From NCBI GenBank assembly GCA_020634115.1, contig JACKCH010000020.1:47183-111182 (forward strand): DNA of 64,000 nt. The letters are read 5' to 3'. A model generated the notes under the pieces. The model saw only the letters and a list, made by a program, of their open reading frames with translations, ran no database searches and had not been told where the DNA came from. Both the position numbers and the translations under genes were made by a program. This document shows, in pieces, positions 16,202 to 23,861 of this stretch. How positions within the stretch are numbered: the first letter of the stretch is position 1; each line of letters opens with the position of its first letter. The stretch comes from Anaerolineaceae bacterium (lineage in GTDB: Bacteria; Chloroflexota; Anaerolineae; Aggregatilineales; Phototrophicaceae).

Positions 16202-17479
16202 GTGGCTTCGGCACGTGAGATTAAGAAACGTATCCGCAGTGTGAAAAATATTTCGCAGATCACCCGCGCGATGGAGGCGGTGTCCGCTTCCCGGGTGCGC
16301 CGCGCTCAAGCCCGGGTTCTTGCCAGTCGTGCGTATTCGGAAAAAGCCTGGGAGATTCTGCTGAACATCCAGAATTTTGCGGCGAAAGGAACGCTCCTAC
16401 ACCCGCTGCTGGCGGAACGGACTGAGGTGAAATCGGCCATGGTCGTTCTCATTACGGCGGATCGTGGTCTAGCAGGGGCGTATAACACCAATATAGTTCG
16501 GGTAGCGCAGCGGTTTGCCCAGCGCCTGGGCAAGCCGGTTAAATTTGTTACGGTTGGGCGCAAGGGACGCGACTCGCTTATTCATGCCGGGGAAAATGTA
16601 ATCGCTGAGTTCAGTGATCTGCCCGCTGATCCGACGACGGATGACATTGCTCCGGTGGCACGTCTGGCGATTGATGAATTCTTGCGTGGGGCGGTAGATC
16701 AGGTGTTTATTGCCTATACGGACTTCATCAATACCCTGACACAGCGTCCGGTGGTGCTGGGCTGGTTGCCTCTGATTCCGTACACGACGGAAGATCAGGT
16801 CGCTGCTGAGTTTGTGAAAGATGTACCTTCGGTCAGTGGCGGCGCGCAGGATTATGAATATGAGCCGAGCGCGGCTGCGATTCTGGACGAAATCGTCCCA
16901 CGTTTTACCGAATTACAGTTGTACCAAGCAGTTCTCGAAAGCCAGGCCAGCGAACATTCGGCGCGGATGGTTGCGATGCGGAATGCTTCGGACAACGCGA
17001 CACAGCTTACTGCTGATCTGACCCTGGTTTATAACAAAGCACGACAGTCCGCGATTACGGCTGAAATCCTGGATATCGTGGGTGGGGCAGAAGCCTTGCA
17101 AGATACGATTGATAAAGCGGCTGATCAAATTCTGGCTGCTTATCACGAGGCAATGCAAACCACGAACGGCACAAATGGCAAGAGCAAACCAGCGCCAAAG
17201 AAAAAGGCTAAGAAAGCCTCTGCCGGGGGTGACGACCTGACCCGGATTGAGGGAATCGGCCCGAAGATGTCCGCGGCGCTTCAGGCTGCAGGCATTACGA
17301 CGTTCGCGCAGCTGGCGGGGGCATCCGAAGAAACCTTGACCGCCGCGATTGAAGCTGCCGGGATACGCCTTGCGCCTAGCCTCGGCACCTGGGCGGAACA
17401 GGCTGCCTTTGCTGCGAAGGGCGATTGGGACGGCCTGAAACAATTACAAGACACACTCATCGGCGGGCGCAAAGCCTAG
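16202..17479 (+). CDS. atpG: F0F1 ATP synthase subunit gamma with C-terminal helix-hairpin-helix extension
   Basis: Gamma is the rotating shaft of F1. Starting at GTG 16202 (AGGAAGGAGG ends 7 nt upstream), residues 1-300 are a complete gamma: the N-terminal helix REIKKRIRSVKNISQITRAM (5-24) and the C-terminal helix through RQSAITAEILDIVGGAEAL (281-299), where the family normally ends. The chain goes on: 301-319 is helical, 320-343 is a Lys/Ala-rich linker (KPAPKKKAKKA), and 344-425 is a helix-hairpin-helix domain (DDLTRIEGIGPKMSAALQAA, then GITTFAQLA, TWAEQAAFAAKGDWD). Total 425 aa versus about 290. The frame is uninterrupted and ends 35 nt before atpD, so the fusion looks genuine. The extension's role is unknown. 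Confidence 0.96.
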   Translation: MASAREIKKRIRSVKNISQITRAMEAVSASRVRRAQARVLASRAYSEKAWEILLNIQNFAAKGTLLHPLLAERTEVKSAMVVLITADRGLAGAYNTNIVRVAQRFAQRLGKPVKFVTVGRKGRDSLIHAGENVIAEFSDLPADPTTDDIAPVARLAIDEFLRGAVDQVFIAYTDFINTLTQRPVVLGWLPLIPYTTEDQVAAEFVKDVPSVSGGAQDYEYEPSAAAILDEIVPRFTELQLYQAVLESQASEHSARMVAMRNASDNATQLTADLTLVYNKARQSAITAEILDIVGGAEALQDTIDKAADQILAAYHEAMQTTNGTNGKSKPAPKKKAKKASAGGDDLTRIEGIGPKMSAALQAAGITTFAQLAGASEETLTAAIEAAGIRLAPSLGTWAEQAAFAAKGDWDGLKQLQDTLIGGRKA

Positions 17480-17514
17480 CGATAAAACACACACCACATA
17501 GGAGATTGTGACGA

Positions 17515-18915
17515 ATGAGCGAAGTTCAAGGACGTGTTTCGCAGGTGCTGGGGAACGTGGTGGACGTGGAATTCCCGCACGGCCAACTCCCAGACATTTA
17601 TGAAGCGCTGCGCGTGCCGCGCGAAGACCAGGCAGACCTGATCCTGGAAGTGCAGATGCACCTGGGCGATGATTTGGTGCGCACGGTAGCGATGGATACT
17701 ACCGATGGTATGCAGCGTAATATTCCGGCCTATTCCACCGGTTCTCCGATTCAGGTTCCGGTTGGTGAAGCGTCCCTGGGGCGCGTGTTCAACGTGATTG
17801 GCCGCCCGGTTGACCAGAAACCTCCGGTTCCCAAAGACCTGCCGCATCGCCCGATTCATGCGACGCCGCCGTTGTTCGAGGATCAGGCCACGCAGATCGA
17901 AGTGTTTGAAACCGGCCTGAAAGTGATTGACCTGATCGCGCCGATGGCGAAGGGCGGTAAAACTGGGATTTTCGGTGGCGCAGGGACGGGCAAGACAGTT
18001 ACGATTATGGAGCTGATTAACTCCATCGCCACTCAGCATGAAGGGCTGTCGGTGTTCGCCGGGGTAGGGGAGCGTACTCGTGAAGGGACGCAGCTTTACG
18101 GCGAAATGGCCGAGGCCGGGGTGCTGGACAAGCTGGCGATGGTGTTCGGCCAGATGAATGAACCACCCGGTGTGCGGCTGCGTGTGGCGCTCTCTGGTCT
18201 GACGATGGCGGAATATTTCCGTGACCAGGGCAAAGACGTGCTGATGTTTATTGATAATATCTTCCGTTATTCTCTGGCTGGTTCGGAAGTGTCGGCACTG
18301 TTGGGGCGTATGCCTTCGGCAGTGGGGTATCAGCCGACGCTGGCAGACGAAATGGGGCAGTTGCAGGAGCGCATCACTTCGACTCGAAGAGGCGCGATCA
18401 CATCCATGCAGGCGGTCTATGTGCCTGCAGATGACTACTCCGACCCTGCTCCGGTAGCGGTGTTCACGCATCTGGATAGCACGATTGCGCTGGAACGTTC
18501 GATTGTGGAAAAAGGTATCTTCCCGGCGATTGACCCGCTGGCGAGTACTAGCAAGATTCTCGACCCCAACGTGGTGGGTGAGGAACACTATCGCACCGCC
18601 CGTGAAGTGCAGCAGGTTCTCCAGCGGTATAAGGACTTGCAGGACATCATCGCCATTCTGGGTGTGGATGAACTTTCCGACGAAGACAAGATGCTGGTCG
18701 CCCGTGCGCGTAAGATCGAACTGTTCCTCAGCCAACCGATGGTGGTGGCCGAGCAGTTCACCGGGCGCGAAGGCCGTTACGTTAAAGTGCGGGATACCGT
18801 TCGCGGTTTCCGTATGATCCTGGATGGTGAACTGGACCATATCTCAGAGCAGAATTTCTATATGGCCGGGCCGATTGAGGATGTGCTGGCGCGTCATGAA
18901 GCATCCCAGAATTAG
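17515..18915 (+). CDS. atpD: F0F1 ATP synthase subunit beta
   Basis: Beta holds the catalytic sites that make ATP. The 466-residue protein has the P-loop GGAGTGKT (the usual GGAGVGKT with Val replaced by Thr), the catalytic Glu in GVGERTREG, Walker B VLMFIDNIFR, the SEVSALLGRMPSAVGYQPTL block, and DELSDED, equivalent to the DELSEED lever contacted by gamma. An AGGAG lies 10 nt before the ATG. Third gene of the F1 operon, followed 15 nt later by atpC. Confidence 0.97.
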   Translation: MSEVQGRVSQVLGNVVDVEFPHGQLPDIYEALRVPREDQADLILEVQMHLGDDLVRTVAMDTTDGMQRNIPAYSTGSPIQVPVGEASLGRVFNVIGRPVDQKPPVPKDLPHRPIHATPPLFEDQATQIEVFETGLKVIDLIAPMAKGGKTGIFGGAGTGKTVTIMELINSIATQHEGLSVFAGVGERTREGTQLYGEMAEAGVLDKLAMVFGQMNEPPGVRLRVALSGLTMAEYFRDQGKDVLMFIDNIFRYSLAGSEVSALLGRMPSAVGYQPTLADEMGQLQERITSTRRGAITSMQAVYVPADDYSDPAPVAVFTHLDSTIALERSIVEKGIFPAIDPLASTSKILDPNVVGEEHYRTAREVQQVLQRYKDLQDIIAILGVDELSDEDKMLVARARKIELFLSQPMVVAEQFTGREGRYVKVRDTVRGFRMILDGELDHISEQNFYMAGPIEDVLARHEASQN

Positions 18916-18930
18916 TTCATAAAGGGGCGA

Positions 18931-19380
18931 ATGATGCCGATTCATGTAGAAGTGGTGACTCAAGAAAGACGGGTGTTCGAAGAGCCGGAGGCGGATTTCA
19001 TCCTGATCCCTGGTTCTGAAGGCGAGATGGGCGTGCTGCCGCATCACGCGCCCGTTTTGACGACACTGGGCTTTGGCGAACTGGTCATCCGCAAAGGGGG
19101 CGCAGAAGAAAGCTTCGCTATCTATGGTGGCGTGGTGGATATCCGTCCTGACAAAGTGGTGGTGCTGGCTGATCTGGCAGAATCGTCTTATGGGATGGAC
19201 CTGGAAGCTATTGAAGCGGCGCGGGAACGCGCGTCTCAAATGATGGCTGAAGGTGTTCCGGAAGGCGAAAATCGGGCGGCGGTATTGGCGCTGCGACGTG
19301 CCGAACTAGCGTTGCGGATCAAGAATCGGATGCAGTCTCGCGGCCCCCTGATACGGATTATTGACGAGGATGGCGACTGA
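18931..19380 (+). CDS. atpC: F0F1 ATP synthase subunit epsilon
   Basis: Epsilon binds gamma at the foot of the central stalk and can inhibit ATP hydrolysis. The N-terminal beta-sandwich shows FILIPGSEGEMGVLPHHAPVL (its core within about 24-44), and the C-terminal helical hairpin covers about 90-137 (LEAIEAARERASQMM, then ALRRAELALRIKN). The length, 149 aa, is a little above the usual 130-140. Two ATGs are in tandem (18931, 18934) after AAGGGGCGA. It closes the operon, and a terminator follows. Confidence 0.93.
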   Translation: MMPIHVEVVTQERRVFEEPEADFILIPGSEGEMGVLPHHAPVLTTLGFGELVIRKGGAEESFAIYGGVVDIRPDKVVVLADLAESSYGMDLEAIEAARERASQMMAEGVPEGENRAAVLALRRAELALRIKNRMQSRGPLIRIIDEDGD

Positions 19381-19405
19381 TATTTTCAGTTGAACATTCA
19401 TTACC

Positions 19406-19448
19406 CAACGCCCGGTCTGTGATTTCCGTCCGGGCGTTGCTATTTTCT
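19406..19448 (+). terminator. Terminator of the atp operon
   Basis: Perfect 10-bp stem CAACGCCCGG (19406-19415) / CCGGGCGTTG (19430-19439) with a 14-nt loop, followed by a T-rich stretch (CTATTTTCT). The 3' arm overlaps the -35 of the candidate mreB promoter. Confidence 0.8.
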
Positions 19449-19465
19449 AGCCATGCGATGATAAT
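19437..19465 (+). promoter_or_regulatory. Candidate mreB promoter
   Basis: TTGCTA (19437-19442) and GATAAT (19460-19465) with a 17-nt spacer, 35 nt before the mreB ATG. It overlaps the atp terminator stem. The hexamers are moderately close to consensus. Confidence 0.45.
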
Positions 19466-19500
19466 TGGGTGATGATTATCGGCAGTGAGTGAGATGAACG

Positions 19501-20508
19501 ATGGGACTGTTCTCAAAAGATCTCGGTGTTGACCTCGGTACGGTCAATGTGCTGATTTACGAAAATGGGCAGATTGTCCTGCAAGAGCCGTCGCTGGTCG
19601 CGTTGACCACTGAGGAAGAAACGATTGTTGAGATCGGCCAGGCGGCGCGGGAAATGCTGGGTCGGGTAGACGAAGAGGATATTCAGGTAATCCGCCCACT
19701 CCGAGACGGCGTGATTGCCGATTATGAAGTGACCGAAGCGATGCTACGGCATTTTTTTGATAAGGTGGCCGGGCGTATTCGCATGGTGAAGCCGACGGTG
19801 ATGATTTCAGTGCCGTATGGCGTGACAAGTGTCGAGAAGCGCGCTGTCCATGAGGCGGCGTTGTCTGCCGGGGCGCGGCGGGCCTTCCTGATTCAGGAGC
19901 CGCTGGCCGCCGCTATTGGCGCGGGGCTTCCGGTGCGAACTCCGGCTGGGGACATGGTGGTGAACATCGGTGGCGGCGTGACGGAAGCCGCAATCCTGAG
20001 TATGAATAACATAATCCGCGCTGAGAGTGGCCGGGTCGGGGGCTTACGGCAGGATGATGCTATCATCACCTATGTCCGGCGCAAATATAATCTTTCAGTT
20101 GGACAGCCCACAGCCGAATCGATCAAGATTCAGGTTGGCGCGGCGGTGGATTTGCCGGAAGAGATGACGATGGACGTCCAGGGGCGGGATAATGTGAGCG
20201 GCTTGCCGCGTACCGTCACCATCAGCACGAGCGAAGTGGTTGAGGCCCTGGCTGAACCGTTGGCCGTTACTGCTGGAGTGGTGAAGTCCGTTCTGAGCCA
20301 GACTCCGCCCGAACTCGCCTCGGACATTATTGATCGAGGAATTGTGCTGACAGGTGGCGGCGCGTTGTTGCGCGGTATGGATCAATTCCTGACCCGTGAA
20401 ACCGGTGTCCCGGTCTATCGCGCTGAAAACCCGATGATTACGGTGGCGGTAGGCGCGGGGCGGGCGCTGGAAGATGAGGACTTCCAGCGGCGGACGCCTC
20501 AGTTTTAG
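19501..20508 (+). CDS. mreB: MreB-like rod-shape actin homologue
   Basis: MreB forms membrane-bound filaments that direct lateral cell-wall synthesis. The 335-residue protein is the right length and has the actin-fold blocks: GVDLGTVNVLIYE (phosphate 1; the usual form is DLGTANTL), RPLRDGVIADYEV, VMISVPYGVTSVEKRAV, LIQEPLAAAIGAGLPV, VVNIGGGVTEAAI (phosphate 2; usually GGGTTEVAV) and GIVLTGGGALLRGMD (adenosine motif). Two phosphate-loop threonines are changed to Val. An N-terminal MGLFSKD resembles MreB starts. No mreC or mreD follows; rex lies convergent 11 nt away. It may be a divergent paralogue (Mbl-like) rather than the main MreB. Confidence 0.88.
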   Translation: MGLFSKDLGVDLGTVNVLIYENGQIVLQEPSLVALTTEEETIVEIGQAAREMLGRVDEEDIQVIRPLRDGVIADYEVTEAMLRHFFDKVAGRIRMVKPTVMISVPYGVTSVEKRAVHEAALSAGARRAFLIQEPLAAAIGAGLPVRTPAGDMVVNIGGGVTEAAILSMNNIIRAESGRVGGLRQDDAIITYVRRKYNLSVGQPTAESIKIQVGAAVDLPEEMTMDVQGRDNVSGLPRTVTISTSEVVEALAEPLAVTAGVVKSVLSQTPPELASDIIDRGIVLTGGGALLRGMDQFLTRETGVPVYRAENPMITVAVGAGRALEDEDFQRRTPQF

Positions 20509-20519
20509 CGGCGCACAGG

Positions 20520-21134
20520 TCACAGATAGTACGTCATACGCTGCATGTGAACGACGGGATCAATGTGCTGTACCCGGACGTATTCCGGGACGTTGAGGTT
20601 AATGGGCGCGTAGTTCAGGATTGCGCGAATCCCGGCTTCTATAAGTTGATTGGCAACTTCCTGGGCGTATTGTGCTGGGACAGCCAGCATAGCAATTTTG
20701 ATGTCCCGATCCCGAATAACAAACGGCATATCGGCCATGGATTGAATGATGAAACTGCCGAGTGACCGCCCGATTTTGTCTGGTGCATTATCAAATGCAC
20801 AGGCGATGCGAAATCCACGATCTGCAAAGCCTTTATAGTGTGCCAAAGCGCTACCCAGGTCGCCTGCGCCAACCAATGCGACTTCCCATTCCCTATTGAC
20901 TTTCAAAACCTGCTGTAACTGCTCCGCCAGGTAATGAATGTTATAGCCCGTACCTTGTTTGCCGAATCCCCCGAAGTGCGAGAGGTCCTTGCGGATTTGG
21001 GCAGAACTGATACCCAGACGCTGTCCTAGTTCGTGCGACGATGTGAATTCCATACCTTCTTGCTGTAACCGGTTTAAGGCACGCAAATAGATTGGGAGAC
21101 GGCTAATAACAATATCAGGAATATTCGAAGACAT
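20520..21134 (-). CDS. rex: Redox-sensing transcriptional repressor Rex
   Basis: Rex represses fermentation and respiration genes when NAD+ is high and leaves DNA when NADH binds. I start at 21134, where AGGAG lies 8 nt upstream, rather than at the in-frame ATG at 21173; this gives 204 aa, normal for Rex. The N-terminal winged helix is IPDIVISRLPIYLRALNRL then SSAQIRKDLSHFGGFGKQG (the DNA-recognition region), followed by the NAD(H) Rossmann motif VALVGAGDLGSALAHY and the C-terminal swapped helix. It is transcribed towards mreB. A loosely Rex-like half-palindrome GTGAAAGATCAC (21162-21173) lies in its leader. Confidence 0.94.
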   Translation of the reverse strand: MSSNIPDIVISRLPIYLRALNRLQQEGMEFTSSHELGQRLGISSAQIRKDLSHFGGFGKQGTGYNIHYLAEQLQQVLKVNREWEVALVGAGDLGSALAHYKGFADRGFRIACAFDNAPDKIGRSLGSFIIQSMADMPFVIRDRDIKIAMLAVPAQYAQEVANQLIEAGIRAILNYAPINLNVPEYVRVQHIDPVVHMQRMTYYL

Positions 21135-21328
21135 TTGACCTGCTCCTGCAACGGGGCAATTGTGAAAGATCACGCATTTGTAAGGGTAATCTTACCACTG
21201 GCACTCTATTCGTGCTACCCGATGTTGACGGTAGAGCGATTGTACTGGTATGAGCGGTCTTTGTTCAGTACTTGGATAGGTCTCTTGCCCTGTTTTACAC
21301 AGAGTTGAAATAGGAAATGTGCCAGTGG

Positions 21329-21357
21329 TTGTCAGTCACTCTTAAGAGTGTTACGAT
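21329..21357 (+). promoter_or_regulatory. Promoter of the GbsR-like gene with embedded 14-bp palindromic operator
   Basis: TTGTCA (21329-21334) and TACGAT (21352-21357) are 17 nt apart. Inside the spacer lies the perfect palindrome CACTCTTAAGAGTG (21337-21350). A dimeric winged-helix protein bound there would block RNA polymerase; autoregulation by the next gene is the obvious model. Confidence 0.55.
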
Positions 21358-21427
21358 TATGTGTTAAGATTTAGGTTGATGCGAACGCAGACGATATTCG
21401 GTTTTCATGATTAAGGAAAATAGCAAT

Positions 21428-22012
21428 ATGGCTGAGTCCCAGCTCAAAGCAAATGGTGATGGTAGTAAGCGTGATCCCACGCTAGAGACTGCCCAGGAAA
21501 GTATGCTGGACGGCCTGGGACAGCTTTCCGATTATTTTGGATTCAGCAAAGTGATGGGGCAGCTCTATGGCGCACTGCTGCTGAGTGCGACGCCGTTGAG
21601 TCTGGATGATTTGGTTGAACTGCTGGATATTTCTAAGGCCAGTGTGAGTATGAATTTGCGCACCTTGGAACATATGGGCATGGTGCGGCAGGTTTGGGTG
21701 CGTGGTGGTGGCGGGCGGCGCAAGTATTACGAGGCTGAGACGGACTTTCTACAGATCGTCTCGAATATTCTGGCCGGGCGAGAAATGCGTGATGTAGACC
21801 GGGCGCTGCACGTTATGGAAGAGAATATTGACCGGCTTTCGGATGCGATGCCGGAAATGACGGTGAACGACAAAGAACTGGCTGAACTCTATCTGGATCG
21901 GATCACGCGGATGCAGAGTCTCTTCCGATTTGCTCAACTGGTGATCACCAGTGTTCTGGCGAAGGTCGGCGACCTGGATATCGAGGATGTTTCCGAGATA
22001 CACATCGAGTGA
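21428..22012 (+). CDS. GbsR/MarR-type winged-helix transcriptional regulator
   Basis: The protein resembles the GbsR family: GLGQLSDYFGFSKVMGQLYG (the first helix pair), LLLSATPLSLDDLVELLDIS and KASVSMNLRTLEHMGMVRQV (the recognition helix), then a basic wing WVRGGGGRRKYYEAE, and a C-terminal dimerisation helix. Known members respond to choline or other ligands and control osmoprotection genes; no such target is nearby, so the ligand is open. I prefer ATG 21428, preceded by AAGGAAAA, over ATG 21407, which has no ribosome site; this gives 194 aa. It is monocistronic, followed by the tRNA promoter. Confidence 0.85.
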   Translation: MAESQLKANGDGSKRDPTLETAQESMLDGLGQLSDYFGFSKVMGQLYGALLLSATPLSLDDLVELLDISKASVSMNLRTLEHMGMVRQVWVRGGGGRRKYYEAETDFLQIVSNILAGREMRDVDRALHVMEENIDRLSDAMPEMTVNDKELAELYLDRITRMQSLFRFAQLVITSVLAKVGDLDIEDVSEIHIE

Positions 22013-22019
22013 TTCGGGC

Positions 22020-22048
22020 TTGAGATGTGTTTGTGGCTTACATATAAT
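22020..22048 (+). promoter_or_regulatory. Promoter of tRNA-Leu
   Basis: TTGAGA (22020-22025), a 17-nt spacer and a perfect TATAAT (22043-22048). The tRNA begins 21 nt after the -10, leaving a short leader. Confidence 0.8.
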
Positions 22049-22068
22049 TACTTAAACTCTTTGGGTCC

Positions 22069-22149
22069 GGGGGAGTGGCGGAATTGGCAGACGCGCATGA
22101 CTTAGGATCATGTGGTTTATCCGTGCGGGTTCGAGTCCCGCCTTCCCCA
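22069..22149 (+). tRNA. tRNA-Leu (anticodon UAG)
   Basis: Acceptor stem GGGGGAG (22069-22075) pairs with CTTCCCC (22142-22148), discriminator A at 22149. The anticodon stem CATGA/TCATG encloses the loop CTTAGGA with anticodon TAG at 22103-22105 (reads CUN codons). A long variable arm (TGGTTTATCC region) marks a class II tRNA, and GGTTCGAGTCC is the T loop. The CCA end is not encoded. Confidence 0.95.
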
Positions 22150-22160
22150 AAGCTGTATTT

Positions 22161-22186
22161 AGGGCGCATTCTGCGCCTTTCTTGTT
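22161..22186 (+). terminator. Terminator after tRNA-Leu
   Basis: AGGGCGCA (22161-22168) pairs with TGCGCCTT (22172-22179), with one G-U pair, a 3-nt loop and a T-rich tail (TTCTTGTT). Confidence 0.75.
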
Positions 22187-22240
22187 CAATAGCAGGTGTA
22201 AAGTCTAACGAAAGTTTTACACACACTTCGATTTGCTCAA

Positions 22241-22249
22241 TGCTATAAT
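22241..22249 (+). promoter_or_regulatory. Extended -10 promoter of tig-clpP-clpX
   Basis: TGCTATAAT: a perfect TATAAT (22244-22249) with the extended TGn element; no good -35 is seen. Just upstream a perfect 7-bp inverted repeat GTGTAAA (22196-22202) / TTTACAC (22216-22222) could be a regulator site. Confidence 0.6.
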
Positions 22250-22289
22250 CATGATGCGTAAGAGGCCACCTCTACGAAGGATATAACCC

Positions 22290-23816
22290 TTGAATATTCA
22301 AACTGAACGTCTCGATAACCATACCGCCCGGCTGACAGTAGAAATTGATGCCGAACGTTTTGACAGCGCCAAGAAGGAAGCGGCGCGTAAGATTGCCAAA
22401 AAGGTCAATATTCCCGGATTCCGGCGGGGTAAAGCTCCCTATAAAATCCTGGCGAATTACATTGGCGAAGCAGCAATCATTGAAGATGCAGCGGAAATTA
22501 TCGCAAACCAGGTTTACCCGGAAGCCTTGGATGAGTCGGGGCTGAATCCCTACGGCCCGGCGTCATTCGAGGATTTTTCCGCCGACCCGCCGAAACTGAT
22601 TTTCGTGCTGCCGTTGGAACCTGAAATTGATCTTGGTGATTATCGCGTGCTTCGGCTCGATTACACGGCCCCCGTTGTTGAAGACTCTGATGTCGAGAGT
22701 GTTTTCAAGGAACTTCAAGAACAACACGCTTTAATTGAAGAGAGCTCCAAGCCCGTTGCTATGGGCAACCGCCTGACCGTAGATATTCATGCTGTGCTGG
22801 TAGATGAGGACGAGGCGGAAACCGAGTCAGAAGCAGCCCCAGAAACGGTGGCCGAAGCGGCAGAAGCCGAAGCTGACGATACTGAAGAAGAACATGACGA
22901 CATGGATATGGACAGTCACTTCCATGACGATGATAAGGTGCTGCTGCACCGCCATGACTCGATTATCGTCCTGAATGATGACCATGCCGAGTTTGCTCCT
23001 GGGTTTAATGCGGCTCTGGTGGGTGCAGCGGTGGGCGAGACGCGGGAGTTTGAACTGGAATTCCCGGATGATGCAGAGAAATATGAAAATCTCGCCGGGG
23101 AAAAAGGCAACTTTGTGGTGACAATCAAGAAGGTTGAAACCATGACTCTGCCCGAACTCACGGATGATTTCGCAGCACGGGTGACCGCTGAGGAGAAGGG
23201 CGAGGATGGCGAACCTAAACCCCTCACGCTGCTGGAACTGCGGATGCGTATTCGTGAAAACCTCGAAAAAAATGCCAAAAATCAGGCTAATGACACGTAC
23301 TTCAGCCAGGCTCTAGAGAACCTGGTGGAGGGTGCAAAGATTGCCTATCCTGAAGCGATGGTGAAAGATCAAATCAATACGCGCCTGCGCTACCTGGATC
23401 AGGAACTGCGTCGTCAGGGATTGACGCTGGAAGACTATATGCGCATCCTGAATAAATCCCGCGAGGATGTTGAGGCGGATAATCGGGACGCGGCAGTGCG
23501 TGAACTCGAACAGGGCCTGGTGTTGCGCCAAATCGTTCAGGATGAGAAGATCACGGTACCCGAGTCGGCCGTTGACGAAGAAATCACGGCGATGGTTGCC
23601 CAGTATGGTGACCAGGCCGAAGCGATGCGTTCTTTGTTCTCAACCGCCTCCATGCGTGATAATTTATACAGCGAATTGACTCAACGGCAGGCCGTTGAAC
23701 GGGTCATCGCCATTGCTAAGGGCGAAGCCCCGGAGATTACTGCTGAGGAGTTACCGCAATCCGAAGATTCGGGCGTGGCTGATGTAGAAAACACTCCCGG
23801 TGAAGATGTCGAGTAA
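22290..23816 (+). CDS. tig: Trigger factor with acidic/His-rich insertion in the PPIase domain
   Basis: Trigger factor is the ribosome-bound chaperone and peptidyl-prolyl isomerase that meets nascent chains. The ribosome-docking signature GFRRGKAP is at 43-50. The FKBP-like domain starts near 158 (MGNRLTVDIHAVL) but is interrupted by an insertion of about 50 residues (about 172-222) that is almost all Asp/Glu plus several His (H202, H210, H212, H220, H222), then resumes at APGFNAALVGAAVGETREF. The helical C-terminal chaperone domain covers about 270-480, followed by an acidic tail. Total 508 aa against about 430-450 usually. The start is TTG 22290 with GAAGGA 8 nt ahead. First gene of tig-clpP-clpX. 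Confidence 0.95.
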   Translation: MNIQTERLDNHTARLTVEIDAERFDSAKKEAARKIAKKVNIPGFRRGKAPYKILANYIGEAAIIEDAAEIIANQVYPEALDESGLNPYGPASFEDFSADPPKLIFVLPLEPEIDLGDYRVLRLDYTAPVVEDSDVESVFKELQEQHALIEESSKPVAMGNRLTVDIHAVLVDEDEAETESEAAPETVAEAAEAEADDTEEEHDDMDMDSHFHDDDKVLLHRHDSIIVLNDDHAEFAPGFNAALVGAAVGETREFELEFPDDAEKYENLAGEKGNFVVTIKKVETMTLPELTDDFAARVTAEEKGEDGEPKPLTLLELRMRIRENLEKNAKNQANDTYFSQALENLVEGAKIAYPEAMVKDQINTRLRYLDQELRRQGLTLEDYMRILNKSREDVEADNRDAAVRELEQGLVLRQIVQDEKITVPESAVDEEITAMVAQYGDQAEAMRSLFSTASMRDNLYSELTQRQAVERVIAIAKGEAPEITAEELPQSEDSGVADVENTPGEDVE

Positions 23817-23861
23817 TTTGAACATACTGGTGAAGAAGCCCTACACGGAAGGAGTTGTCTC

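Noticed and set aside
17476..18840. 454-codon minus-strand open frame opposite atpD
   Set aside because: It covers a highly conserved gene on the other strand and its product is His/Arg-rich without any family motif; a codon-bias shadow.
21160..21173. Rex operator in front of rex
   Set aside because: TTGTGAAAGATCAC only partly fits the 18-bp Rex palindrome (spacing too short), so I do not list it as a feature.
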